Shown: positions 1 to 8,348, numbered from the stretch's first letter. The stretch: DNA of 64,000 nt from Ruania halotolerans (GCF_021049285.1 NZ_CP088017.1:3173380-3237379), one strand, 5' to 3'. Numbers and translations are program-made. Notes: generated from the letters alone by a model not told the origin.

Positions 1-1220
1 CGTGGGTTGCGCGCTAGCGGCAGCGTCGTCACGGCGCCGTTCACCTCGCCGGATTCGATGCGGTGCTGGGGAATCCCGACCGTCGCGATCTCCGGTGCGG
101 TGAAGATGTTGGCGGAGACCTGGCCGAGATCGAGCGGAGAGACGGCGTCACCCAGAGAGTGCCACATCGCGATCCGCCCCTGCATGGCTGCCACGGAGGC
201 CAATGGCAGCACACCCGTGCAGTCGCCGGCGGCATAGACGCCGCGCACCGTGGTGCGGGAGACCCGGTCCACCTGGATGTGTCCGGCGTCGTTCACGGCC
301 ACCCCGGTCTCGGCGAGGCCGAGGTCTTCGGTGTTCGGCACGCCACCGACGGCGATGAGGCAGTGGGACCCGGAGACCACTCGACCATCGGTCAGCTCGA
401 CCTCAACGCCGTTCTCCGTGCGGCGCGCTGATGCCGCACGGGACCGAGACAGCACCTCCATCCCGCGGCGCTTGAACACCTGCTCGATCAGTTCGGCGGC
501 GTCGGCGTCCTCCCCGGGCAGCACCCGGTCCCTGCTGGAGACCAGCACCACATCGGCCCCAAGGGCGTTGTAGGCACCGGCGAACTCGGCCCCGGTGACC
601 CCGGAGCCGACCACGATGAGCCGTTCGGGGGCCTCGGTGAGGTGGTACAGCTGCGTCCAGGTAAGGATCCGCTCCCCGTCTGGTTGCGCCGTCGGGAGTT
701 CACGCGGCCGGGCGCCGGTGGCAAGCAGCACCACATCGGCGGGTAGTTTCATGTCACCGTGCGCCGTCGTCGCGACGACCTGGTGCGGTCCGTCGATCCG
801 GCCGGTGCCGTCGACGAGGCGCACGCCCTCTCGCTCGAGGCGGGTGCGGATATCCGTGCTCTGCTTGTTCGCCAGCGCGACCACCCGGGCGTTGACCGTG
901 GCGAAGGCCGCCTCGAATGAGACTTGCTCATCACCGCGCGGCCGGATGCCGAGCTCGCTCGCACTCTCAGTGAGGGTCATCCACTCGGCCGTGGCGATCA
1001 GCGTCTTGGAGGGGACCACATCGGTGAGCACGGCCGAGCCGCCCACCCCTTGGCGCTCCACCAAGGTGACGTCGGCCCCGAGCTGGCTGGCCACGAGGGC
1101 CGCCTCATAGCCGCCAGGGCCCCCGCCGACGATCACCACGCGGGAGCCTGCGCGGGTGCTGGAGCGGCCGACGCCACTGCTCTGCTCGGCGGGTACTGGT
1201 GCATCGGGAGTCGTCGTCAC
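1..1220 (-). CDS. NAD(P)H-quinone reductase-like flavoprotein, C-terminus outside window
   Basis: FAD/NAD(P) oxidoreductase of the dihydrolipoamide-dehydrogenase-like fold; about 406 codons are visible and the C-terminal end lies beyond base 1. I see an N-terminal FAD site (VVIVGGGPGGYEAA, about residues 26-39), a second nucleotide site (IVVGSGVTGAEFAG) and a late FAD motif (GVYAAGDCTG). The redox disulfide CxxxxC of true lipoamide dehydrogenases is absent: the equivalent stretch reads GSAVLTDVVPSK with no cysteine. That resembles the mycobacterial Rv3303c (LpdA) subgroup, which are quinone reductases, so this is probably a soluble NAD(P)H:quinone reductase. The start chosen is GTG at 1220, since the ATG at 1228 is followed by an in-frame stop after three codons. 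CACAAT lies six bases upstream, so it may be leaderless. It diverges from punA across only 37 bp. Confidence 0.85.
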   Translation of the reverse strand, partial: MTTTPDAPVPAEQSSGVGRSSTRAGSRVVIVGGGPGGYEAALVASQLGADVTLVERQGVGGSAVLTDVVPSKTLIATAEWMTLTESASELGIRPRGDEQVSFEAAFATVNARVVALANKQSTDIRTRLEREGVRLVDGTGRIDGPHQVVATTAHGDMKLPADVVLLATGARPRELPTAQPDGERILTWTQLYHLTEAPERLIVVGSGVTGAEFAGAYNALGADVVLVSSRDRVLPGEDADAAELIEQVFKRRGMEVLSRSRAASARRTENGVEVELTDGRVVSGSHCLIAVGGVPNTEDLGLAETGVAVNDAGHIQVDRVSRTTVRGVYAAGDCTGVLPLASVAAMQGRIAMWHSLGDAVSPLDLGQVSANIFTAPEIATVGIPQHRIESGEVNGAVTTLPLARNP

Positions 1221-1226
1221 CCGTTC

Positions 1227-1232
1227 ATTGTG
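1227..1232 (-). promoter_or_regulatory. Candidate -10 box of the flavoprotein gene
   Basis: CACAAT on the minus strand (4 of 6 to TATAAT), six bases before the GTG start at 1220, fitting a leaderless transcript. It faces the punA -10 box in a 37-bp divergent gap. Confidence 0.35.
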
Positions 1233-1244
1233 CCTGCTGGGCGG

Positions 1245-1250
1245 TATCTT
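1245..1250 (+). promoter_or_regulatory. Candidate -10 box of punA (leaderless)
   Basis: TATCTT followed by seven bases and the GTG start at 1258. The spacing puts transcription start at or next to the start codon, as at many genes in this window. Confidence 0.45.
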
Positions 1251-1257
1251 CGAGCGC

Positions 1258-2136
1258 GTGAGCAATGCATCCGTGGAGAACACCAGCCCCTCCGATGGAC
1301 CGATCGATGTGGATGCCGCCGGCACCGATCCATTCGAGGCCGCTGAGCAGGCGGCCGGCCGAATCGCCGAGCTGACCGGCGTGGCGCGCCATGACATCGC
1401 CCTGGTGCTCGGCTCGGGCTGGGGACCCGCCGCCGATGTGCTCGGGGAGACGATGGCGGAGATCGATGCCAGTGAGCTGCCAGGATTCTCCCGTTCCGGG
1501 GTGCCCGGCCACTCCGGAACGGTGCGCTCCGTCCGCTACACCGACGCCGACGGCACCGCTCGGAATGCGCTCGTGCTCGGTGCCCGCACCCACTTCTACG
1601 AGGGGCGTGGGGTGCGACGGGTGGCACACGGAGTACGCACCGCCGCCGCCGCAGGAGCCCAGGCAGTGGTCCTTACCAATGGCTGCGGCGGGCTCCGCCC
1701 GGAATGGGTCCCCGGCACCCCGGTGCTGATCAGCGACCACATCAACCTCACTGCCGCCTCGCCGCTGGAGGGGGCCACCTTCGTGGACCTCACCGATCTC
1801 TACTCATCGCGGCTGCGGGAGATCGCCCGTCAGGTCGATCCGAGCCTTGCCGAGGGCGTGTACTGCCAGTTCCGCGGACCTCACTACGAGACACCCGCCG
1901 AGGTACAGATGGCGCAGCACATCGGCGGGGACCTGGTGGGGATGTCCACAGCATTGGAGGCCATCGCCGCGCGGCACGTGGGCTTGGAGATCCTCGGCAT
2001 CTCCCTGGTGACGAACCTGGCCGCGGGGATCTCTGATCGGCCGCTCTCCCATGCCGAGGTGATCGAGGCCGGGCAGGCAGCAGCACCGCGGATCGCCGAG
2101 CTGTTGGCGGAAATCGTGCGGCGAGCGATCCGATGA
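1258..2136 (+). CDS. punA: Purine nucleoside phosphorylase
   Basis: Cleaves purine (deoxy)nucleosides with phosphate to base plus (deoxy)ribose-1-phosphate in cytosolic purine salvage. The 292-residue length fits the trimeric PNP/MTAP family. Visible motifs are the phosphate loop GSGWG (residues 52-56), ARTHFYEG, the family signature GPHYETPAE, GMSTALEA and VTNLAAG near the base-binding site. An upstream in-frame start at 1156 exists but would overlap the divergent flavoprotein gene, and GTG 1258 has a well-placed TATCTT box seven bases before it. The last codons overlap the next gene by 4 bp (ATGA), so the mutase that isomerises its sugar-phosphate product is probably translationally coupled. 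Specificity between inosine and guanosine cannot be read here. Confidence 0.95.
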   Translation: MSNASVENTSPSDGPIDVDAAGTDPFEAAEQAAGRIAELTGVARHDIALVLGSGWGPAADVLGETMAEIDASELPGFSRSGVPGHSGTVRSVRYTDADGTARNALVLGARTHFYEGRGVRRVAHGVRTAAAAGAQAVVLTNGCGGLRPEWVPGTPVLISDHINLTAASPLEGATFVDLTDLYSSRLREIARQVDPSLAEGVYCQFRGPHYETPAEVQMAQHIGGDLVGMSTALEAIAARHVGLEILGISLVTNLAAGISDRPLSHAEVIEAGQAAAPRIAELLAEIVRRAIR

Positions 2137-4121
2137 GTGCTGACGACGCGAGCCCTGCGCCGAACGACGACGTCCGCAACCCTGACGTCCACCCGCGCCA
2201 CCCGCGCCACCCGCGCCGGCCCGATCCCGCTCAGGCTGATATCGACGCCCTCCTGATGCAGGTGCGCACGTGGATCGAGGACGATCCGGACCCGGCCACA
2301 GTGGACGAACTGCGCGAGCTGGTGAGCTACGCCGAGGGCGGCGGCGTGGATGAGACCGAGCGCGAGCAGGCGATCGCCGCCTTGGCCGACCGGTTTTCCG
2401 GCCCGCTGACATTCGGCACCGCCGGGCTGCGCGGAGCTCTCGGCGCTGGCCCGAACCGGATGAACCGAGCCGTGGTGATTCGTGCTGCCGCCGGGCTGAT
2501 GCGATACCTGCTGGACGAACTCGCGGGCGAGCCCGCACTGGTGGTGATCGGCTATGACGCCCGGTACGGATCCGAGGCGTTCGCGCGCGACACAGCTGAT
2601 GTCGTGGCAGCCGCCGGCGGCCGGGCGGTGCTGCTCCCCGGGGCGCTGCCCACTCCCGTGCTGGCGTTCGCGGTCCGTGCCCGTGGCGCCGATGCGGGCG
2701 TGATGGTGACGGCCTCGCACAACCCTGCGCAGGACAATGGCTACAAGGTCTATCTCGGTGGGCGCGTGGTCACCGGTGCCGGGCAAGGCGCGCAGATCGT
2801 GCCGCCGGCGGACGAGCGGATCGCCGCGGGCATCGCCGCCGTGCCGTCGGTGGCCGAGGTACCGCGGAGTGCGCAGGAGGCCGACCAACGCGGCGGCTCG
2901 GTCGAGACGGCGGAGGCCGCGCTCGTGGACGCATACGCCGAGCGCGCCGCCGGACTGGCCTCGCCGGAGGTGTCACCGTCGACGCGGGGTGAGCTACGGA
3001 TCGTGCTGACGCCGATGCACGGCGTAGGCGGAGCGCTCGCTCAGCGGGTGCTGCACGCGGCGGGTTTCGCCGATGTGCACCTGGTGCCCGAGCAGGCCGA
3101 ACCGGATCCGGACTTCCCCACCGTGGCATTCCCGAATCCGGAGGAACCAGGTGCGCTGGACCTCGCACTCGCGACGGCCCGGGAGCACCAGGCGGATCTG
3201 GTGCTCGCGAACGACCCCGATGCCGACCGATGCGCCGTGGCCGTGCCGGACCCGGACGTGGACGGTGGCTGGCGTCAGCTCACCGGGGACGAGGTGGGCT
3301 CGCTCCTCGGCGAGCAATCTGCCCGTCTCCTGCGACCCGCCGCCAACCCTGCCCGCGCCAACCCTGCCCGCGCCAACCCTGCCGACGCCAACCCTGCCGA
3401 GGGTGAAGTTGACGTCGATGATCGGGCCATCACCGACGTCAACGTCACCCGGGGTGCCCGTGCAGTGCCGGTGCTGGTGAGTTCCGTCGTCTCGTCGAGG
3501 ATGCTGGAATCGATCGCGAACGCCCATGGCCTGCATTACCGGGCCACGCTCACCGGATTCAAGTGGATCAGCCGGGTGCCCGGGGCGATCTACGGGTATG
3601 AAGAGGCTCTCGGTTACTGCGTGGACCCTGAGGCGGTACGCGACAAGGACGGCATCTCCGCGGCCGTACGGATCGCCGATCTCGCGGCGAGTCTGCGCGC
3701 TCAGGGCCGCACGCTGCTCGACGCCCTCGACGATCTGGCCCGCGCCCACGGCGTGCACGCCACCGCCCCGTGGAGCGTGCGCGTTCAGGACCTGCGCGTG
3801 ATCACCACCACCATGGACCGGCTACGCGAGGCGGGCCCCACCTTGCTGGCAGGCTCCGCCGTCGTGCACTCGATCGACCTGAACCACGGCGGTGGCGAGG
3901 CCTACCCCGACCTGCCGGCCACCAATGGCCTGCTCTACCTCACCGAGGCCGGCGACCGGGTGATCGTGCGGCCCAGCGGCACCGAACCCAAGCTGAAGTT
4001 CTACCTTGAGGTGATCGAACCGGTCGCCTCGGGCGAGCCAGTGACGGCGGCCCGCACCCGGGCAGCAGGCCGGCTGGTCACGCTCCGGGCCGACATAGCC
4101 GCAGCGGCCGGCCTCCCCTGA
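2133..4121 (+). CDS. PGM2-like phosphopentomutase / phosphohexomutase
   Basis: Alpha-D-phosphohexomutase superfamily enzyme of 662 residues. The catalytic serine loop TASHNPAQDNGYKVY has Ser195, the metal loop is NDPDADRC, the sugar-binding loop GYEEALGYC and the phosphate loop RPSGTEPKLKFY. The segment TLTGFKWIS and the general layout resemble eukaryotic PGM2, which is mainly a phosphopentomutase. Overlap with punA supports conversion of (deoxy)ribose-1-phosphate to the 5-phosphate; a phosphomannomutase or phosphoglucomutase role cannot be excluded. It is about 100 residues longer than usual. Part of the excess is an N-terminal HPR repeat (9-bp DNA unit, 2190-2216) and an internal ANPAR/ANPAD/ANPAE run encoded by four 15-bp tandem units at 3342-3401, placed between the metal-binding and sugar-binding domains. 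Confidence 0.9.
   Translation: MSADDASPAPNDDVRNPDVHPRHPRHPRRPDPAQADIDALLMQVRTWIEDDPDPATVDELRELVSYAEGGGVDETEREQAIAALADRFSGPLTFGTAGLRGALGAGPNRMNRAVVIRAAAGLMRYLLDELAGEPALVVIGYDARYGSEAFARDTADVVAAAGGRAVLLPGALPTPVLAFAVRARGADAGVMVTASHNPAQDNGYKVYLGGRVVTGAGQGAQIVPPADERIAAGIAAVPSVAEVPRSAQEADQRGGSVETAEAALVDAYAERAAGLASPEVSPSTRGELRIVLTPMHGVGGALAQRVLHAAGFADVHLVPEQAEPDPDFPTVAFPNPEEPGALDLALATAREHQADLVLANDPDADRCAVAVPDPDVDGGWRQLTGDEVGSLLGEQSARLLRPAANPARANPARANPADANPAEGEVDVDDRAITDVNVTRGARAVPVLVSSVVSSRMLESIANAHGLHYRATLTGFKWISRVPGAIYGYEEALGYCVDPEAVRDKDGISAAVRIADLAASLRAQGRTLLDALDDLARAHGVHATAPWSVRVQDLRVITTTMDRLREAGPTLLAGSAVVHSIDLNHGGGEAYPDLPATNGLLYLTEAGDRVIVRPSGTEPKLKFYLEVIEPVASGEPVTAARTRAAGRLVTLRADIAAAAGLP
3342..3401 (+). 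repeat. Coding 15-bp tandem repeat (4 units)
   Basis: Four head-to-tail copies of GCCAACCCTGCC plus a variable last triplet encode ANPAR, ANPAR, ANPAD, ANPAE inside the mutase. Being a multiple of 3 bp, copy changes would not shift the frame. Confidence 0.85.
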
Positions 4122-4215
4122 CGTCGCAACCGCACGGCCGTGTGAACCGTGACCGCAGACTCACGCGCCACCGTCGGCCGGGTCACAGTCACTCAGTCGG
4201 CCCAACGGCATCTGT

Positions 4216-4629
4216 TCAGTCGTTCGTTCCCTCGTGCGCTCTGCTGCCGTAGACGCCCGAGGTCAGCAGCGCATAGGACCTGCCGATGATCGACTCCAGG
4301 ATCGTGAGGTCGATCGCGTCGAGATCGGTGAGGTACAGGCACCCGACGCCCGTACGATGCGGGCCGAGGGCGGCCAGTTCGTCGGCGTACTTCTCGACGC
4401 CGTCCATCAGGTAGATGGTCGTGGCACCTTTCCGTGGTGCGAACCCGGCTGCCGCGGCGTCACCTTCACGCCCGCTCTCATACCGGTAGTGATAGCTGCC
4501 GAACCCGATGATGGTGCCGTGCAACTCGGGCTGCTGGCCCGTGACCCTCTGCATCAGCTCAAGCAAGGTGCGCGCGTCCCGTTGCCGTGTCGCGGGCGTG
4601 ACATGGTCGATGTACTCCTCGACGTTCAT
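4216..4629 (-). CDS. DUF1801 (YdhG-like) domain protein
   Basis: Small soluble protein of 137 residues. The segment GFGSYHYRYESGREGD followed by a core with GCLYL and a C-terminal VYGSR fits the DUF1801 family, whose biochemical role is not established. Its ATG overlaps the stop codon of the upstream mechanosensitive channel gene by 4 bp (ATGA), so the two are co-transcribed and probably translationally coupled. There is no signal peptide or membrane segment. The 94-bp gap to the convergent mutase gene holds no clear gene; it has short GC-rich dyads only. Confidence 0.8.
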   Translation of the reverse strand: MNVEEYIDHVTPATRQRDARTLLELMQRVTGQQPELHGTIIGFGSYHYRYESGREGDAAAAGFAPRKGATTIYLMDGVEKYADELAALGPHRTGVGCLYLTDLDAIDLTILESIIGRSYALLTSGVYGSRAHEGTND

Positions 4630-5681
4630 TGCTGCTCACGCCTTTGCGCTGGGTCCCCCAGCACGACGCGCTGGATCGGGAGTGCCTCTGGATTGTGTTC
4701 GCGCAGCCAGGTGGCCAGGTGCTCACGCACGTAACAGCGCAGCGTCCAGTCGGCATCGGTGTTCACGCTGGTCACCAGGGCGCGCACGGTCAACCGGTCC
4801 CCGGAGGAGTCCGTGACCAGGATGGAGCGGGCGCGACCGTCCCACAGGCCGCTCTCGTCAACGATCTCCTCGAAGGCAGCGCGCATCCGGGTCAGGTCCA
4901 CCCGCCAATCGAGCGAGAAGTACACCGTTCCGGTGACGGTATCCCCGGTGCGGCTCCAATTGATGAACGGGGTGGTGGTGAAGTAGGTCGAGGGCAGCAC
5001 CTTGTGGCGTTCGTCCCAGATGCTCACCACCACGTAGGAGAGCGTGATGTCCTCGATGGTGCTCCAGGTGCCGTCCACCTCCACCACATCGCCGATCCGA
5101 ATCGCATCGGTGAACGCGAGTTGCAGGCCGGCGAACAGATTGCCCAGGCTCGTCTGCGCGGCGATGCCCAGGACCACGGAGAGTAACCCGGCTGAGGCAA
5201 GCACGGCGGCGCCAATCTGCTCCACTCCGGGGAAGGTCAGCAGAACCAGCGCGATGCCGATGATCACGAACGCGACACCCACCACGCGCTGGATCAACCG
5301 CATCTGCGTCTCGATCCGGCGGCGGCCGCGGTCGTCGTCGACCTTGCGCTGGACTGCCTCGACCTGCAGGTGCGCGAGCCAGGCCAGCACCACCGTCTCT
5401 ACCAGCCAGACCGCGGCAACGATCACCGCGATGAGCAGCACATGGAGGCCGATGTCGCGGAAGGTGCCTGCTTCGGCGGTTTGGGAGAAGCTGATCCGCA
5501 GCGCGGTAGCCAGCACCAATGCCGTCAGGGGGCGGCGGACACCGCGCCATGCGCGTGCCACGGCAGGCACCCGTCGCCCGATCCGCACGACGACGAGGTT
5601 GGCAATGATGACGACGGCGATCACGGCGGCGGCCGACGCGGCCACTGCCACGACCCACCTCAGTACGTGCCAGACTTCCAT
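4626..5681 (-). CDS. Mechanosensitive ion channel, MscS family
   Basis: Inner-membrane channel of 351 residues that would release solutes on hypo-osmotic shock. Hydrophobic segments lie at about residues 8-32, 80-105 and 130-155, followed by the pore-lining glycine/alanine-rich helix (ASAGLLSVVLGIAAQTSLGN) and the MscS beta domain with the typical DAIRIGDVVEVDGTWSTIEDI. A cytosolic alpha/beta vestibule domain completes the protein. The ATG has an AAGGG sequence nearby, and TAGCAA six bases upstream could alternatively give a leaderless message. It is the first gene of a two-gene unit with the DUF1801 protein. Confidence 0.9.
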   Translation of the reverse strand: MEVWHVLRWVVAVAASAAAVIAVVIIANLVVVRIGRRVPAVARAWRGVRRPLTALVLATALRISFSQTAEAGTFRDIGLHVLLIAVIVAAVWLVETVVLAWLAHLQVEAVQRKVDDDRGRRRIETQMRLIQRVVGVAFVIIGIALVLLTFPGVEQIGAAVLASAGLLSVVLGIAAQTSLGNLFAGLQLAFTDAIRIGDVVEVDGTWSTIEDITLSYVVVSIWDERHKVLPSTYFTTTPFINWSRTGDTVTGTVYFSLDWRVDLTRMRAAFEEIVDESGLWDGRARSILVTDSSGDRLTVRALVTSVNTDADWTLRCYVREHLATWLREHNPEALPIQRVVLGDPAQRREQQ

Positions 5682-5788
5682 GTGCCCTTGCTAGCACAGG
5701 TTCGGCTCCCGCGCGGACGCGACGTGAGCTCGCACACGTGGCGGCGAGCCATATGCGCGGGCGGCAGGGGCCGGTGCCGCGTGCCTCC

Positions 5789-5794
5789 TAGACT
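5789..5794 (+). promoter_or_regulatory. Candidate -10 box of ilvA (leaderless)
   Basis: TAGACT ending six bases before ATG 5801. No attenuator or T-box leader can fit, so any control must be at transcription start or by enzyme feedback. Confidence 0.45.
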
Positions 5795-5800
5795 TCGAGG

Positions 5801-7069
5801 ATGCCGAGCGAACCTGTGACTGCCACATCCGTGCGCGAGGCCGCCCAACGGATCCAGCACGCGGTCAGCCGTACCCCGCTGCAACGGTGGGAGCGGATGA
5901 GCGCCGCGACCGGTGCGCAGGTGCTGCTCAAGCGCGAGGATCAGCAGTCGGTGCGCTCGTACAAGGTGCGCGGTGCGTTCAACCTCATGCTGCGTCTGGA
6001 CGAGCAGGATCGGGCGCGCGGTGTCGTGTGCGCGAGTGCCGGGAACCATGCCCAGGGGGTCGCGAAGGCGTGCCACGAGCTGGGGATTGCCGGGCGGATC
6101 TTCGTGCCGCGCACCACACCCAGGCAGAAGCTGAGCCGGATCGCCGAATTGGGCGGGGACCAGGTGACGCTGATTCCGGTGGGTTCCACGTTCGACGAGG
6201 CCTCGGCAGCGGCGCGGGAGTTCGCCGCCACGGACGGTGCCGTGCAGGTGCATCCGTTCGATGACGTCCGCACCATCGCCGGTCAGGGCACTGTGGCCAA
6301 GGAATTGCATGACCAGCTGGGACATCCGCCGGATGTGGTGGTGGTGCCGGTGGGCGGTGGTGGGCTGATCGCCGGGATGGGTGCGTACCTGGCCGAGGCG
6401 TGCCCACAGACGCGCGTGGTGGGTGTCGAGCCCGGTGGCGCCGCGAGCATGGCTGCTGCGTTGGCCGCCGGGGAGCCCGTCTCCCTCACCGATATCGACA
6501 CCTTCGTCGACGGCGCGGCCGTGCGCCGGGTGGGTGAGGTGCCGTTCGGGGTGGTCTCCGGGTTGGGCCTGCCGATGACGGCGGTGCCCGAGGGGCGTCT
6601 GTGCGCCGAGTTGCTCTCGGTCTACCAGACTGAGGGGATCGTGGCTGAGCCGGCAGGAGCGCTGACGTTGGCTGCTGTGGGACCGATGGGATCCGGGGCC
6701 GCCGTGGAGGTGCATCCAGGTTCGACGGTGGTGTGTGTGCTTTCGGGCGGGAACAATGACATCTCGCGGTATCCCGAGGTGGAGGAACGCGCCCTGGTAT
6801 ACGCAGGGTTACGGCACTATTTCGTGATCGACCTCCCGCAAGAACCGGGTGCTCTGCGGCGCTTCTTGGACCGGGTGCTCGGCCCGGAGGACGACATCTC
6901 GTTGTTCGAGTACACCAAGCGCTCCAACAGGGAGACCGGGCCGGCGTTCGTGGGCCTCACGCTGGGCTCGGCCGACGGCTACCTGCCGTTGCTCGAGCGG
7001 ATGGATGCGTCACGGCTCACCTATGAGGCCATCTCCCCCGAGTCACCGCTCTTTCGGTTCTTCACCTAA
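5801..7069 (+). CDS. ilvA: Threonine dehydratase (threonine ammonia-lyase)
   Basis: PLP enzyme converting threonine to 2-oxobutanoate and ammonia, first step of isoleucine synthesis. The PLP lysine is Lys55 in SYKVRGAFN; the substrate loop SAGNHAQGVA and the phosphate-binding glycine loop VPVGGGGLIAG follow. At 422 residues it is the short biosynthetic form with a single C-terminal ACT-like regulatory domain (from about residue 330, RHYFVIDLPQEPGALRRF), as in corynebacterial IlvA, rather than the about 515-residue E. coli enzyme with two. That domain normally carries isoleucine inhibition. The start is supported by a leaderless-type -10 box. It stands alone and converges on the tetR gene; a 56-bp palindromic repeat lies between them. 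Confidence 0.93.
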   Translation: MPSEPVTATSVREAAQRIQHAVSRTPLQRWERMSAATGAQVLLKREDQQSVRSYKVRGAFNLMLRLDEQDRARGVVCASAGNHAQGVAKACHELGIAGRIFVPRTTPRQKLSRIAELGGDQVTLIPVGSTFDEASAAAREFAATDGAVQVHPFDDVRTIAGQGTVAKELHDQLGHPPDVVVVPVGGGGLIAGMGAYLAEACPQTRVVGVEPGGAASMAAALAAGEPVSLTDIDTFVDGAAVRRVGEVPFGVVSGLGLPMTAVPEGRLCAELLSVYQTEGIVAEPAGALTLAAVGPMGSGAAVEVHPGSTVVCVLSGGNNDISRYPEVEERALVYAGLRHYFVIDLPQEPGALRRFLDRVLGPEDDISLFEYTKRSNRETGPAFVGLTLGSADGYLPLLERMDASRLTYEAISPESPLFRFFT

Positions 7070-7072
7070 ACG

Positions 7073-7128
7073 CGAGTACGGCGCTTCTCGCCCACCGAGT
7101 GAGACGTGGCCGAGATCGGACGCACTCG
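7073..7128 (-). repeat. 56-bp nested inverted-repeat element, copy 1
   Basis: Read on the minus strand this matches the elements at 20538-20593 (42/56 identities) and 38990-39045 (38/56). It begins CGAGTGC and ends GTACTCG. It holds an outer stem, a middle stem TCTCG/CGAGA and an inner stem CTCAC/GTGGG with a wobble pair. It fills the gap between convergent ilvA and tetR genes, so it may also act as a bidirectional terminator. Confidence 0.75.
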
Positions 7129-7144
7129 ATGACCCGGCGCTGCG

Positions 7145-7891
7145 TCAGGACAGGGTCGCGAGTCCGTCCAGGATGAGCTCGAGCCCGAACTCGTACGCAC
7201 GATCGGCGTCGTAGGCCGAGCCCTGGGTGGCGCCGGCCGTCGAGCCGATCCGGGTGGCCAGAGGATACTGAGCCGGGTCGATCACCTGTGCCAGCAACGG
7301 ACCGTTCGCGGCCCACCAGTGGGCGTCATCCATCCCGGAGGTGGCCACGGCCTGCGCGGCGCGCCGTGAGGCACGGGCCTGCTCCCGCACGAAGGAAAGC
7401 ACGAGCGTGCGGGCATGGTCGGTGGACAGATCGTCGAGTCCGAGCGGGATGAAGGCACCCAGCTCCCACTCGTAGGCGGCGATTCCGCCCGGACCGAGCG
7501 AGGGCCGGTTCAGTGCCTCCGCGTCTGCCAACCAACGGTGTGCCGAGACCATCGCACGGTGGGTATCGGCCACGATCCGCACCCGCGAGCGCCAGCCCAC
7601 GTTCCCCCACTCCCGGGCCGGCAGCTCGGCCAGCACGGCATCGACCATGAGAGCCAGTAGTCCCTCCTTGTCCGGAACGTGTGTATATACCGACATCGGA
7701 GCAATGCCCACACGTCGGGCGAGAGCGCGCACGGTCAGCGATTCGGCACCGTGCTGATCGGCCAGTTCGATCCCTGCGCGCACCAGGTCGCTCACCGAGC
7801 GGGAAGGCGCCGGACCTCGACGGCGGGACGCCGGAACGGACTCGCGCCACAGCAGGGCAAGCAGACGGTCCGGCTCCGGTTCGGGACTCAT
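7145..7891 (-). CDS. TetR family transcriptional regulator
   Basis: DNA-binding repressor of 248 residues from the chosen ATG. The helix-turn-helix is ESLTVRALARRVGIAPMSVYTHVPDKEGLL, split here as LTVRALARRVG and MSVYTHVPDKEGLL, at about residues 50-80. The rest is an all-helical ligand domain of the TetR_C type, in which a WxxHxxx-like region and DDLS loop are seen. The frame stays open upstream to a TTG at 7921, but that start would lie at the edge of the palindromic operator and has no ribosome site; GTG at 7909 is another option. It diverges from the VOC gene across a 25-bp palindrome, so autorepression and control of the VOC gene are the simplest model. Confidence 0.88.
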   Translation of the reverse strand: MSPEPEPDRLLALLWRESVPASRRRGPAPSRSVSDLVRAGIELADQHGAESLTVRALARRVGIAPMSVYTHVPDKEGLLALMVDAVLAELPAREWGNVGWRSRVRIVADTHRAMVSAHRWLADAEALNRPSLGPGGIAAYEWELGAFIPLGLDDLSTDHARTLVLSFVREQARASRRAAQAVATSGMDDAHWWAANGPLLAQVIDPAQYPLATRIGSTAGATQGSAYDADRAYEFGLELILDGLATLS

Positions 7892-7921
7892 GGGAATACA
7901 TTCTGGCACTCGCTCGTTCAA

Positions 7922-7946
7922 TATCTACGTACGCTGTACATAGATA
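7922..7946. promoter_or_regulatory. Palindromic operator for the divergent TetR regulator
   Basis: Arms ATCTACGTAC (7923-7932) and GTACATAGAT (7936-7945) match at 9 of 10 positions around a 3-bp spacer, with one more pair outside. It sits directly upstream of the ribosome site (AGGAG, 7946-7950) of the VOC gene and of the tetR start region. Confidence 0.7.
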
Positions 7947-7955
7947 GGAGATCAC

Positions 7956-8348
7956 ATGGCGATCACCGCCACCGCCCTGTCCCTGAACGTCGCCGACGAG
8001 GCCGCCTCAGCCGCATGGGCCACGCGCCACCTCGGCTTCGCCGAACAGATGTCTGCCGACGGGTTCGTCTCACTGACCCACACCGAGAGCGAGTTGAACC
8101 TGGTCTACTTGCGCACCGGTCTGTCCACGTTCAAGCCGAGTTCCGCTGCCGGGCATGCTGACGGCCTGCTAGTGGTGTTCGTGGTGGACGACATTGACGC
8201 CGAATACGCGCGCCTGCAGTCCGAGGGCGTCCGGATCGTCACCCCGATCGAGACCGAACCCTGGGGAGAGCGGTATTTCCAGATGGCCGACCCGAATGGG
8301 GTCATCTACCAACTGGTGCAGTGGGTAGAGGCGCCTTCCGAAGGCTGA
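7956..8348 (+). CDS. VOC (glyoxalase/bleomycin-resistance) family protein
   Basis: Small cytosolic protein of 130 residues made of two beta-alpha-beta-beta-beta modules. Visible features are LNVADEAASAAWATRHLGF in the first module and VVDDIDAEYARLQSEGV followed by WGERYFQMADPNGVIYQLVQW in the second, the usual VOC ending. The family covers metal-dependent dioxygenases, lyases and drug-binding proteins, and the substrate cannot be assigned. It is divergent from a TetR gene and preceded by a clear palindrome and an AGGAG five bases before ATG, so it is probably induced by the ligand of that regulator, perhaps as a detoxification or resistance protein. Confidence 0.88.
   Translation: MAITATALSLNVADEAASAAWATRHLGFAEQMSADGFVSLTHTESELNLVYLRTGLSTFKPSSAAGHADGLLVVFVVDDIDAEYARLQSEGVRIVTPIETEPWGERYFQMADPNGVIYQLVQWVEAPSEG

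Noticed and set aside
5682-5800. Leader peptide, T-box or attenuator for ilvA
   Set aside because: The -10 box lies six bases before the ATG, leaving no room for a leader; no T-box core sequence is seen.
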